The position numbers and the translations under genes are program-made. Under the pieces are notes generated by a model that did no database searches, had not been told where the DNA came from, and saw only the letters and a program-made list of their open reading frames with translations. This document shows, piece by piece, positions 15,597-22,998 of a stretch of 33,906 bases of DNA. Position 1 is the first letter of the stretch; each line of letters starts with the position of its first letter. Where the stretch lies: assembly GCA_002842045.1 (NCBI GenBank), contig PHBX01000031.1, positions 1 to 33,906 on the forward strand, written 5' to 3'. The stretch comes from Chloroflexi bacterium HGW-Chloroflexi-3. Its GTDB lineage: Bacteria; Chloroflexota; Anaerolineae; Anaerolineales; Anaerolineaceae.

Positions 15597-16667
15597 ATGA
15601 AAGAAAAGTTACAACGTTTTGGGGGATTCCTGGCAGGAATGATCATTCCGAATATTGGCGCCTTCATCGCCTGGGGTTTGATTACTGCCTTATTTATCCC
15701 TACCGGATGGACACCGAGTGAAAAATTCAGTGAACTGGTAGGTCCAATGATTGTCTATCTGCTACCAATACTGATTGGTTATACCGGCGGTAAGATGATT
15801 CATGGAGTACGTGGTGGTGTTGTGGGTGCAACCGCAACCATGGGTGTCGTAGTCGGCGGCGGCATTCCTATGTTCCTGGGCGGCATGATCATGGGTCCAC
15901 TTGGTGGTTGGCTGATCAAGAAGATTGATGGCGTTTTGGAAGACCGAATTCCGGTAGGTTTTGAGATGTTGATCAACAACTTCTCTGCTGGTATTTTAGC
16001 AGTCATTTTAGTGCTTTTCGGCAACATTGCCATTGGTCCAGTTGTTAACGGGATCAGTACCGCTGCGGGAGCTCTGGTAGATGTGATGGTTAGTGCGCGT
16101 TTATTACCCCTGGCTGCTATTGTAATTGAACCTGCCAAAGTTTTATTCCTGAATAATGCCCTCAATCACGGCGTTCTGGCACCTTTAGGGGTCGCTTCGG
16201 TTGAACAATCGGGAAAGGCGATCCATTTCCTGTTGGAAACCAATCCTGGTCCTGGGCTGGGCCTTCTCGTCGCGTTTTACGTTGCAGGTAAAGGGATGTT
16301 GAAGGACTCAGCACCAGGTTCTATGATTATACACTTTCTTGGCGGAATTCATGAGATTTACTTCCCCTATGTGCTCGCACATCCCATCATGATCCTGGCG
16401 ATGATTGCAGGTGGATTCTCGGCGGATCTGTGGTTCACCATCACGGGTGCTGGTCTGGTTGCGACCCCCTCACCGGGTTCCATTTTTGCCTATCTCGCGG
16501 TGATTCCAAAAGGCCAACATTTCGCTGTGTTGACTGGTGTAGCTATTGGCGCATTAGTTTCTTTCCTGGTGGGTTCTTTTATTCTGAAAGTTCGCCCAGT
16601 TCGTGTAAAAGATAATGAAACAGAAACTGATGAAGAAGAACTTGGCTCTGTCCCAGGTTTGGGTTAA
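15597..16667 (+). CDS. PTS mannitol-family transporter subunit IIC
   Basis: A 356-residue membrane permease of the mannitol/fructose-mannitol EIIC family, which imports a hexitol and presents it for phosphorylation. It shows many hydrophobic segments and the mannitol-type motifs GYTGGKMIHG (about residues 61-70), NNALNHGVLAPLG (about 185-197), and GGIHEIYFPYVL (about 249-260), whose His-Glu pair binds substrate. In E. coli the EIIB and EIIA domains are fused to it; here they are separate genes downstream, as in some Gram-positives. The start is the ATG at 15597, with AAAGGAG nine bases before; a TTG at 15579 is not needed. A 12-base-pair hairpin separates it from the EIIB gene. The exact polyol cannot be told from sequence. 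Confidence 0.94.
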   Translation: MKEKLQRFGGFLAGMIIPNIGAFIAWGLITALFIPTGWTPSEKFSELVGPMIVYLLPILIGYTGGKMIHGVRGGVVGATATMGVVVGGGIPMFLGGMIMGPLGGWLIKKIDGVLEDRIPVGFEMLINNFSAGILAVILVLFGNIAIGPVVNGISTAAGALVDVMVSARLLPLAAIVIEPAKVLFLNNALNHGVLAPLGVASVEQSGKAIHFLLETNPGPGLGLLVAFYVAGKGMLKDSAPGSMIIHFLGGIHEIYFPYVLAHPIMILAMIAGGFSADLWFTITGAGLVATPSPGSIFAYLAVIPKGQHFAVLTGVAIGALVSFLVGSFILKVRPVRVKDNETETDEEELGSVPGLG

Positions 16668-16680
16668 TAAATAATCCTTT

Positions 16681-16714
16681 ATCGTTGGTGGATGTAGGGG
16701 CCTCCACCAACGAT
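16681..16714 (+). other. Intercistronic stem-loop between EIIC and EIIB
   Basis: ATCGTTGGTGGA (16681-16692) pairs perfectly with TCCACCAACGAT (16703-16714) around a ten-base loop. There is no T tract after it, so it is not a classic terminator. A hairpin of this kind could stabilise the upstream EIIC message or set the ratio of EIIC to the downstream soluble PTS proteins. Confidence 0.75.
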
Positions 16715-16728
16715 ATTGATATGGAGAA

Positions 16729-17070
16729 ATGATGACACGTACAATAATGCCTTCAGCCGTTGAAACTATTATCTTTGCTTGTGAAGCAGGGATGGGGTCC
16801 AGTTTAATGAGTGTTAATTCGCTAAAAAAGAAGTTTAAAAAAGTAAATATTTATACAGTAAAAGTTGTTCATAAACCAGTTCGAGAGATTCCACAAAATG
16901 CTCAGCTGGTGATAGTACACAAAGGTTTAACAGGGTCCGCGCGGAAACAGGCACCGGGAGCTGTTATTTTAATTTTCAACCATTTCTTCAACGATCCGGT
17001 GTTTGATAAACTCGTCGATTCATTTGTCACCGAGACAGCGATTGAGGATATGACAGGAGCTGAATCGTGA
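16729..17070 (+). CDS. PTS mannitol-family subunit IIB
   Basis: A 113-residue soluble phosphocarrier. The phosphorylation site is Cys18 in the loop ACEAGMGSSLMS, the form typical of mannitol EIIB domains. It passes phosphate from EIIA to the sugar bound in EIIC. The core alternating strand/helix pattern (VNIYTVKVV, AQLVIVH, AVILIF) fits the fold. TGGAG lies seven bases before the ATG at 16729. Its stop overlaps the GTG start of the EIIA gene (GTGA). Confidence 0.93.
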   Translation: MMTRTIMPSAVETIIFACEAGMGSSLMSVNSLKKKFKKVNIYTVKVVHKPVREIPQNAQLVIVHKGLTGSARKQAPGAVILIFNHFFNDPVFDKLVDSFVTETAIEDMTGAES

Positions 17071-17495
17071 AGGTGCTTTCTGTGAATGCGATCCAGTTGA
17101 ATACCTCAGCGGCAAGTAAAGAAGAGGCTATCCAATTAGCAGGCGCATTATTGGTCAAGACAGACTGTGTGGCTCCTAAATACATTCAGGGAATGCTTGC
17201 ACGTGAGAAAACCATGTCCACCTATTTGGGCAATGGTGTCAGTATTCCACATGGAGAATACGAAAATTACGCAGATATTAAGAAAACAGGTATATCAATT
17301 GTGCAGCTGCGAGATGGAATTGTCTGGGGAGACGATGAAAAAGTGTATCTGGTAATTGGAATTGCCGCTTCTTCAGATGAACATGTGAATGTGCTTTCCC
17401 GCCTGGCCGAGGTTGTTGATGATGAAGACATATTGAATATTTTAATCCATACCGATGACCCGCACACAATAATTCGGTACCTGGACGGAGCATAA
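17067..17495 (+). CDS. PTS mannitol/fructose-family subunit IIA
   Basis: A 142-residue protein of the EIIA fructose/mannitol class, which takes phosphate from HPr and gives it to EIIB. The phospho-accepting His is H62 in GVSIPHGEYEN, and the motif MLAREKTMSTYLGNGVSIPH matches the family. It begins with GTG overlapping the EIIB stop, with AGGAG about seven bases upstream, so the two are translationally coupled. The HPr-EI gene follows after 33 bases. Confidence 0.94.
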   Translation: MKVLSVNAIQLNTSAASKEEAIQLAGALLVKTDCVAPKYIQGMLAREKTMSTYLGNGVSIPHGEYENYADIKKTGISIVQLRDGIVWGDDEKVYLVIGIAASSDEHVNVLSRLAEVVDDEDILNILIHTDDPHTIIRYLDGA

Positions 17496-17528
17496 TTTCG
17501 AAAAAGTGCGGTATGAGGTAAATGTACA

Positions 17529-19547
17529 GTGAAAACATTGCAAATTTCTATTGATAATCCCACTGGTTTACACGCACGCCCCGCAAAGAATTTTGTAAAT
17601 CTGGCCAAGAAATTTAAGGCTGACATATTTGTAGAATTCGGTGAGAAAAAAGTAAATGCGAAGAGTCTGATTTCTTTACTGACCCTGGGTGTCAAACCGC
17701 ACCAGGTAATCAAAATTACCTGCGAAGGGGAAGGGGAGGATGAGGCGCTTCAAGCCTTGCAAAAAGCCATACAAGATGGCCTTGGCGATGATCTTCAAGC
17801 GCTCAAACAATCCGCTGCTGAACCATTAAATACCACTGTCCGGGAAGCCGGACTGGTCGGAATGGCTGTTTCTCCAGGAATCACGGTGGGAAAGGTTTTT
17901 GAATACCGCCGTGAAAACCTAAGCATTGATATGGCTTTTCGCTCAAATGAAGAAGAGACCCTACAGTTAGAAAACTCTTTAAAGCAGGTGCAAAAGAATA
18001 TTCAGCAAAGTAAACTAGCCCTGACACATCAGATCAAGGCAGAGGACTTAGCAATCTTTGATGCTCACCAGGAGATTTTGAGCGATCAAAATTTACTGGA
18101 TGAGGTTTCGCATCAAATCAGGCAAGGGCATAGTGCTGTCAATGCCTGGCAAAGTGTTTTAGATGAAAAAATCAGAGAACTATCAGCTGTCAATAACAGC
18201 CTGATTCGGGACCGCGTGGCAGATTTATACGATCTGCGCGAGCGTGTTCTTCGGGAGATGACAGGTCGCACTGGAAACAACCAATTTCCCAGTGAACCGG
18301 TGATTGTTTTTGCACAAAGCCTGTTGCCTTCTGATGCGATTGCTTTTGCCCAGCATAAAATTCTGGGAGTCGCTTTGGTGGAAGGCAGTACTACTGACCA
18401 TTCCGCCATTTTATCACGCGCATTGGGTATCCCGGCAGTCGCGCAATTAAAGGATCAACTGCTGCAGGCTGAACGTGCTGAACAGGTAATTCTGGATGGA
18501 AACCGTGGTTATGTGAATCTAACTCCTACGCAGGCAGAGCTCGATCGCGCACAACAGGAAACCAAAAAATGGGAAACCCTGAAACAAACCGCTCAGATGA
18601 ATGCTGCTGCCAAGGCGCAAACTGTGGATGGGCATACTGTGGAGGTGGCGGCCAACATTGCCAGCAACGAAGATGTTCAACAAGCAGTAGAAAAAGGGGC
18701 AGATGGTGTTGGTTTGTTACGTACAGAATTTCTATTTGACAAACGGAAAACCCCTCCGACTGAAGAAGAACAATACAATATCTATAAAGCCATGCTGCGC
18801 GGGTTAGATGGTCGTACGCTGGTTTTGCGCACCCTGGATATTGGCGGAGATAAACCTTTGCCATTTATCAACTTTATTAAAGAAAACAATCCATTCCTTG
18901 GAGAGCGTGGCATCCGGTTGTGTTTGCGGGAGGAAGAGATATTCCGCACCCAGTTACGCGCAGCCTTATGTGCAACCGAGAACGGTTCGATGCGGATCAT
19001 GTTCCCGATGGTCGGGGATTATGAAGAATGGCAGCAGGCCAAAACGATTTTACAGGAAATTCAAACCGACTTAAAGGTCTCTGCAATTGAGGTCGGGATG
19101 ATGATTGAGGTACCTTCCGCTGTTGTTTTGGCGGATCAATTCGCGCGTGAGGTCGACTTTTTCTCTATTGGCACCAATGATTTAACCCAGTATACCCTGG
19201 CTGTGGACCGTACCCACCAACGTCTTGGTCATTATCTGGATGGTTTGCATCCCGCAGTCTTGCGTCAAATCCAACGCACTGTTAGCGAAGCACACAAACA
19301 TGGTAAATGGGTTGGGATTTGTGGAGAATTAGGCGCCGATCCAACTGCCATCCCGGTGCTGGTTGGTCTGGGTGTTGATGAATTGAGTGTCAATATTCCA
19401 GCGATTCCCCTGGTGAAGGACCAGATTCGTAAACTAAATTTTGATGCCTGTCAACAACTGGCTGATCAGGTCCTTGAGTGCCGAACAGCCAAAGAGGTAC
19501 GCGCACGTGTGCATGAGTGGCAGCAGAATTTATCATCGATCCTTTGA
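17529..19547 (+). CDS. Fused HPr - PTS enzyme I
   Basis: A 672-residue fusion carrying both general PTS components. Residues 1-88 are an HPr domain with His15 in GLHARPA and the regulatory Ser46 in VNAKSL. From about residue 112 the enzyme I part starts (GMAVSPGITVGKV), with the phospho-His in GSTTDHSAILSRALGIPAV (near residue 292) and the PEP-binding barrel with RTEFLF, RIMFPMV, FFSIGTNDLTQY and the Cys in GICGELGADP. Enzyme I takes phosphate from PEP and passes it to HPr, then to EIIA. It starts with GTG after a GAGGTAA. Having EI and HPr fused and next to one EII set makes this a self-sufficient transport system. HPr-EI fusions are known (FruB/PtsP-like) but this simple two-part form without EIIA is less usual. 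Confidence 0.94.
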   Translation: MKTLQISIDNPTGLHARPAKNFVNLAKKFKADIFVEFGEKKVNAKSLISLLTLGVKPHQVIKITCEGEGEDEALQALQKAIQDGLGDDLQALKQSAAEPLNTTVREAGLVGMAVSPGITVGKVFEYRRENLSIDMAFRSNEEETLQLENSLKQVQKNIQQSKLALTHQIKAEDLAIFDAHQEILSDQNLLDEVSHQIRQGHSAVNAWQSVLDEKIRELSAVNNSLIRDRVADLYDLRERVLREMTGRTGNNQFPSEPVIVFAQSLLPSDAIAFAQHKILGVALVEGSTTDHSAILSRALGIPAVAQLKDQLLQAERAEQVILDGNRGYVNLTPTQAELDRAQQETKKWETLKQTAQMNAAAKAQTVDGHTVEVAANIASNEDVQQAVEKGADGVGLLRTEFLFDKRKTPPTEEEQYNIYKAMLRGLDGRTLVLRTLDIGGDKPLPFINFIKENNPFLGERGIRLCLREEEIFRTQLRAALCATENGSMRIMFPMVGDYEEWQQAKTILQEIQTDLKVSAIEVGMMIEVPSAVVLADQFAREVDFFSIGTNDLTQYTLAVDRTHQRLGHYLDGLHPAVLRQIQRTVSEAHKHGKWVGICGELGADPTAIPVLVGLGVDELSVNIPAIPLVKDQIRKLNFDACQQLADQVLECRTAKEVRARVHEWQQNLSSIL

Positions 19548-19558
19548 AAGGATGTGTC

Positions 19559-21295
19559 ATGAAATACAAACGTTATCAATCCCTGGATTATGAAATCCCG
19601 CAGGCCAGTTGGGCCTGGAATATGTATGGGGCCGGTCTTGAAAACTTTGGCAAAGGCCTGCAGCCGGAATTGGAACCGATTATAAAACCGGATGCTGATC
19701 AATTACTGGTGCGCATTGACAGCGTGGGTCTTTGTTTCTCAGATCTCAAAGTCGTGCGCCTGGGGGGTGCTCACCCCAAATTATATAACCGCGATCTTCA
19801 AGTTGAACCGGCGCGTCTAGGCCATGAGGTTTCTTTAACAATCATCCAGGTCGGCGAGAACCTTAAAGGCCACTATCATGCCGGACAACGTTTGGCAATG
19901 CAGCCAGATATATACCAGCAGGGTAAAAGCACAGCCTATGGCTATACCATTCCGGGAGGTCTGATTCAATATCATCTGATTGGCAAAGAAGTGTTGGAAA
20001 CCGATGAAGGCGAATGCCTGTTACCGGTTGATGACACTCCTCTCAGTTATGGAGCGGCTTCGTTGCTGGAGCCCTGGGGTTGTGTTATGGCTGCCTATAC
20101 CCAACGCAGAAGGTTATGGCCGCTGCAAGGCGGAGTGATGTGGCTGGTCGGATCCCCGGGTGATGAACACGATTACCTGTTTTCCAAAGGGCTTGATTCA
20201 CCTGTCGTGATCGTTTGCAGCAATATTCCCACTGCTTTATTGCAGCAGGTCAAACAAAGCAAAGCTCGTGTGATCGAGAAAAATGATCTCACACTTGACA
20301 CCTATGCCGCGTTTTGCCAGGAAGTCACTGCCGGTAAAGGCTATGATGATATTATTCTGTTGCAGCCTGCTCGGGCTATCGAGGTGGAAAGCATCGCGAA
20401 ACTGATTGCCCGTCGTGGAATTTTGAATATGATGGGAGAAAAACCTTTGGATGACCTGGTTCAGATCGATATGGGTCGGCTACATTACGACTATATTGCC
20501 TTTGTCGGGTATCATGGGCTGGATATATCAGCTGCTTATGGAGGAGCACGCAATCGATGCGAATTAACTCCTCATGGGGTCGCTGTGTTTATTGGAGCAG
20601 GGGGACCGATGGGGCAAATGCACCTGCAGTGCGCGATAGAATTACCGGATGGGCCGCGGGTATTAATCGCAACTGAGGTCAATCCAGAACGATTGGAAGC
20701 TCTGAAACAAGCTTTCTCTCAACTGGCGAAAAAACATCAGCGGGAACTGCATGTCATCAACCCACTGGCCTGCGACCAATCACTGGAAACTCTGGTAGCA
20801 CAGGTGTCGGGTCAACGCGGGGCTGATGATGTTATTGTGAGCGTGCCACATGCTGGATTAATGGAACAGGGTGCTGCATTAATGAATAAAAACGGAATGC
20901 TGGTATTGTTTGCCGGGGTTCCAAATGGCACTTGTGCCCCTGCCGATCTGAGCAAAGTATATCTGTCCAATGCTCAATACACAGGTACTTCCGGATTAAC
21001 CCTCGATGACCAGCGTCTGGTTCTGGATCGGGCAGCGGCAGGTAATTTATCACCACAAAGGTCTATTGCAGCGATCGGAGGGATGGATGCTGCCCTGGAA
21101 GCGATGTACGCTCTACAAAACGGAACCTATCCTGGGAAGATCATTATTTTTCCACAGCTAAAAAATCTGCCGTTGATGGCACTTACCGAACTGCCGGATA
21201 AAATTCCACAGGTAGCTCAAAAATTGACGGAAGATTTAACCTGGACAACTGATGCTGAAGAGGTTCTTTATGAACTTTACTGGGATCTGTCCTAA
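19559..21295 (+). CDS. Zinc-type polyol(-phosphate) dehydrogenase with an extra Rossmann-like segment
   Basis: A 578-residue member of the zinc alcohol dehydrogenase superfamily; usual members are about 340-420. The GroES-like domain has the catalytic-zinc residues Cys59 (GLCFSD) and His89-Glu90 (LGHEV). The four-Cys structural zinc loop is absent. After EPWGCV (near 180) come two Rossmann-like stretches: a degenerate one (about 190-330, starting WLVGSPGDEHD) and a canonical one (about 340-480, with VFIGAGGPMGQMHL). L-sorbose-1-phosphate reductase and galactitol-1-phosphate dehydrogenase are relatives. By context it should oxidise the hexitol phosphate delivered by the PTS to a ketose phosphate. 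It starts 11 bases after the HPr-EI gene, with AAAGGATG before the ATG. Exact substrate is unknown. Confidence 0.8.
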   Translation: MKYKRYQSLDYEIPQASWAWNMYGAGLENFGKGLQPELEPIIKPDADQLLVRIDSVGLCFSDLKVVRLGGAHPKLYNRDLQVEPARLGHEVSLTIIQVGENLKGHYHAGQRLAMQPDIYQQGKSTAYGYTIPGGLIQYHLIGKEVLETDEGECLLPVDDTPLSYGAASLLEPWGCVMAAYTQRRRLWPLQGGVMWLVGSPGDEHDYLFSKGLDSPVVIVCSNIPTALLQQVKQSKARVIEKNDLTLDTYAAFCQEVTAGKGYDDIILLQPARAIEVESIAKLIARRGILNMMGEKPLDDLVQIDMGRLHYDYIAFVGYHGLDISAAYGGARNRCELTPHGVAVFIGAGGPMGQMHLQCAIELPDGPRVLIATEVNPERLEALKQAFSQLAKKHQRELHVINPLACDQSLETLVAQVSGQRGADDVIVSVPHAGLMEQGAALMNKNGMLVLFAGVPNGTCAPADLSKVYLSNAQYTGTSGLTLDDQRLVLDRAAAGNLSPQRSIAAIGGMDAALEAMYALQNGTYPGKIIIFPQLKNLPLMALTELPDKIPQVAQKLTEDLTWTTDAEEVLYELYWDLS

Positions 21296-21316
21296 GAAAT
21301 TCGAGAAGTGTTCGCT

Positions 21317-22246
21317 ATGATCTATACATTAACACTTAACCCGGCTATTGATAAAGAATTTCTGGTTCCTACGATCGAAGTTGACCAAGTTCTGCGCGCA
21401 CAGTCTGTTCAATTGGATTTTGGTGGAAAAGGATTTAATGTTTCCCGCATGTTAAAATCGCTGGGCAGGTCATCCACAGCGTTAGGTTTTGTGGGCGGAA
21501 ATGCAGGAGAAGTCTTACAAAATGGCTTAATCCAACTGGGGATTGATACAGATTTTGTGGTAGTTGGAGGAGAAACTCGCACCAACATCAGCATTGTGCC
21601 AGCAGATCGTGGTCATTATATCAAAGTAAACGAACCGGGTCCCATCATTCAGGACTTCGAAGTGGGATGGTTAAATCAAAAAATCAAATCCCTGCTCAGA
21701 CCGGATGATTGGTGGGTACTGGCAGGCAGTTTACCGCTAGGATTATCCGAATCATGCTATGCAGATTTGATCGTCCTGATCCAATCTAAAGGGGCGCATA
21801 CTGTTCTGGATACCAGTGGGGACGCATTGCGTTATGGCTGTGAAAAAGAAGCCTTTTTGGTTAAACCAAATGTGATAGAAGCAGAAAAAATAACCGGGAT
21901 TGCGATAAAAAATTTAAGCGATGCTCAAACATGTGCCCAAATGATCGTGTCTTTTGGTCCTCAAAATGTGGTATTGTCTCTGGGTGAGCAAGGGGCGCTA
22001 TGGGCTACGGCTGATGAGACCTGGCTGGCTATAAGCCCCCCAATCGTGGAACATAATCCTATTGGGGCCGGGGATTCTCTGGTGGGTGGTATTGTCTGGG
22101 GTCTTTCCCAAAACCTGCCAATCCAGGAATGTTTATGCTGGGGAGTGGCGTGTGGTTCTGCAGCGGCAAGCCTGGATGGTACAGCCGTAGGCAGCTATGA
22201 TTATGTGTACGGCTTAAAACAAAAGACTCGCATTAAGCAGCTTTAG
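21317..22246 (+). CDS. 1-phosphofructokinase-family sugar-phosphate kinase (PfkB)
   Basis: A 309-residue PfkB-superfamily kinase of the FruK/LacC subgroup. It starts MIYTLTLNPAIDKE, has the substrate-binding GGKGFNVSRML (about residues 35-45), VKPNVIEAE (about 184-192), and the C-terminal NPIGAGDSLVGG with the catalytic Asp (about 245-256). Such enzymes phosphorylate fructose-1-phosphate or tagatose-6-phosphate to a bisphosphate that enters glycolysis through an aldolase. It is the step after the zinc dehydrogenase in this operon. The ATG at 21317 is chosen over a GTG at 21308 because the family normally begins at MIYTL. No aldolase gene is seen in the window, so a general one would have to finish the pathway. 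Confidence 0.9.
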   Translation: MIYTLTLNPAIDKEFLVPTIEVDQVLRAQSVQLDFGGKGFNVSRMLKSLGRSSTALGFVGGNAGEVLQNGLIQLGIDTDFVVVGGETRTNISIVPADRGHYIKVNEPGPIIQDFEVGWLNQKIKSLLRPDDWWVLAGSLPLGLSESCYADLIVLIQSKGAHTVLDTSGDALRYGCEKEAFLVKPNVIEAEKITGIAIKNLSDAQTCAQMIVSFGPQNVVLSLGEQGALWATADETWLAISPPIVEHNPIGAGDSLVGGIVWGLSQNLPIQECLCWGVACGSAAASLDGTAVGSYDYVYGLKQKTRIKQL

Positions 22247-22259
22247 AATTTGGAGGAGT

Positions 22260-22616
22260 ATGCCTTTTACACTGCAAAAAGAAAAAATCTACCAGAAAGA
22301 GCTAAACTGTACAGCACAAGCCATCCAGGCTGCGGTGACTGGACTGGAGGGAAAAGTTTTAAAACAAAATCCACAAAAGACCACCCTTGAAATCCAGTTT
22401 CATAAAACGATTCATGGGAAGGTGCTGGGGGATCGAACCAAAATGCAGGTAGATTTATCGGAAGTGGAAGGAGCAACCAAAGTCAACGTCACTATTTATC
22501 CCATTGATGCAGTTGGGCGCAAGTTGATGTTTGGGGCGCGAAAAGGGGTTTCTATTACTGTCTTGAACTGGTTCTTTGCTCACCTCGAACACCGTCTGGA
22601 TGTGTCTGGTGAATGA
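22260..22616 (+). CDS. Small conserved-looking protein of unknown function, last gene of the PTS operon
   Basis: I do not recognise this 118-residue protein. It is soluble, without a signal peptide or membrane segment. Its pattern of alternating beta strands (TLEIQFHKTIHGKVLG, TKVNVTIYPI) followed by a C-terminal helix with NWFFAHLEHRL suggests a small SRPBCC-like or similar alpha/beta fold, but that is a guess. GGAGGAG six bases before the ATG and a 13-base gap after the kinase gene show it is part of the operon and translated well. It could be a regulatory or accessory factor for the polyol pathway. Confidence 0.75.
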   Translation: MPFTLQKEKIYQKELNCTAQAIQAAVTGLEGKVLKQNPQKTTLEIQFHKTIHGKVLGDRTKMQVDLSEVEGATKVNVTIYPIDAVGRKLMFGARKGVSITVLNWFFAHLEHRLDVSGE

Positions 22617-22994
22617 AAATATGAAATCACCTATGATGGCTTGACGTTTGAAGTGAAAGTATCCAGGAGAAAAACAACTCCCTACATTCTTTGGTAAACC
22701 GTCTCTACACCCTTCCATTCCAGACCCTCAGGGGTGACGCCATAATGTGTGATGACCAGTTCCCCGTTTTCCTGAGGTTGAATCTCGGTGCGCCAACCCC
22801 AATCCGGGCTATCCGGTGCGATCCAATACGAGGTGCAGGAAGAATGTGGTGCTGGCTGATTGCGAAGTGAACCTGCATACAATCAGGCACAGATCATCAG
22901 AAGGATCCATCAGCCTGGTCGTCAGCACCAGCGATCTGTAGACCACCATTCAAGCAATACATCGTTTGACTTTGAGAGAAACATACTTTGAAGA
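22617..22994. other. Gene graveyard between the PTS operon and the redoxin cluster
   Basis: No intact gene. It holds two gene remnants on opposite strands (22682-22882 and 22879-22998) that meet at about 22880. No terminator for the PTS operon is evident after 22616. Confidence 0.7.
22682..22882 (-). pseudogene. C-terminal remnant, possibly a DUF1579/heme-binding beta-barrel type protein
   Basis: A minus-strand frame of 66 residues has strongly protein-like content from about 22840 down: a DWGWRTEIQP segment, then GELVITHYGVTPEG, then KGVETVYQRM and a stop. Alternating polar and hydrophobic residues and the WRTEI...ELVI...YQR pattern resemble the last strands of DUF1579 or THAP4-like barrel proteins. 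The N-terminal part is missing: upstream the sequence becomes the aspartokinase remnant on the other strand. No ribosome-binding site is seen. The family is tentative. Confidence 0.45.
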
Positions 22995-22998
22995 TTAA
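22879..22998 (+). pseudogene. Decayed copy of the aspartokinase 3' end
   Basis: On the plus strand this stretch translates as HRSSEGSISLVVSTSDL-stop-TTIQAIHRLT followed by nine unrelated residues and TAA. It aligns with the C terminus of the aspartokinase at 12197-13648 (AHGSSEVSISLVVNVSDLETTIQALHQLT). The Glu codon of the intact gene (GAG) is TAG here (22939-22941). Nucleotide similarity over about 13545-13620 is high but not perfect, so the copy is old or came from a second aspartokinase gene. The rest of the gene is absent. Its end overlaps the end of the redoxin gene on the opposite strand. Confidence 0.8.
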
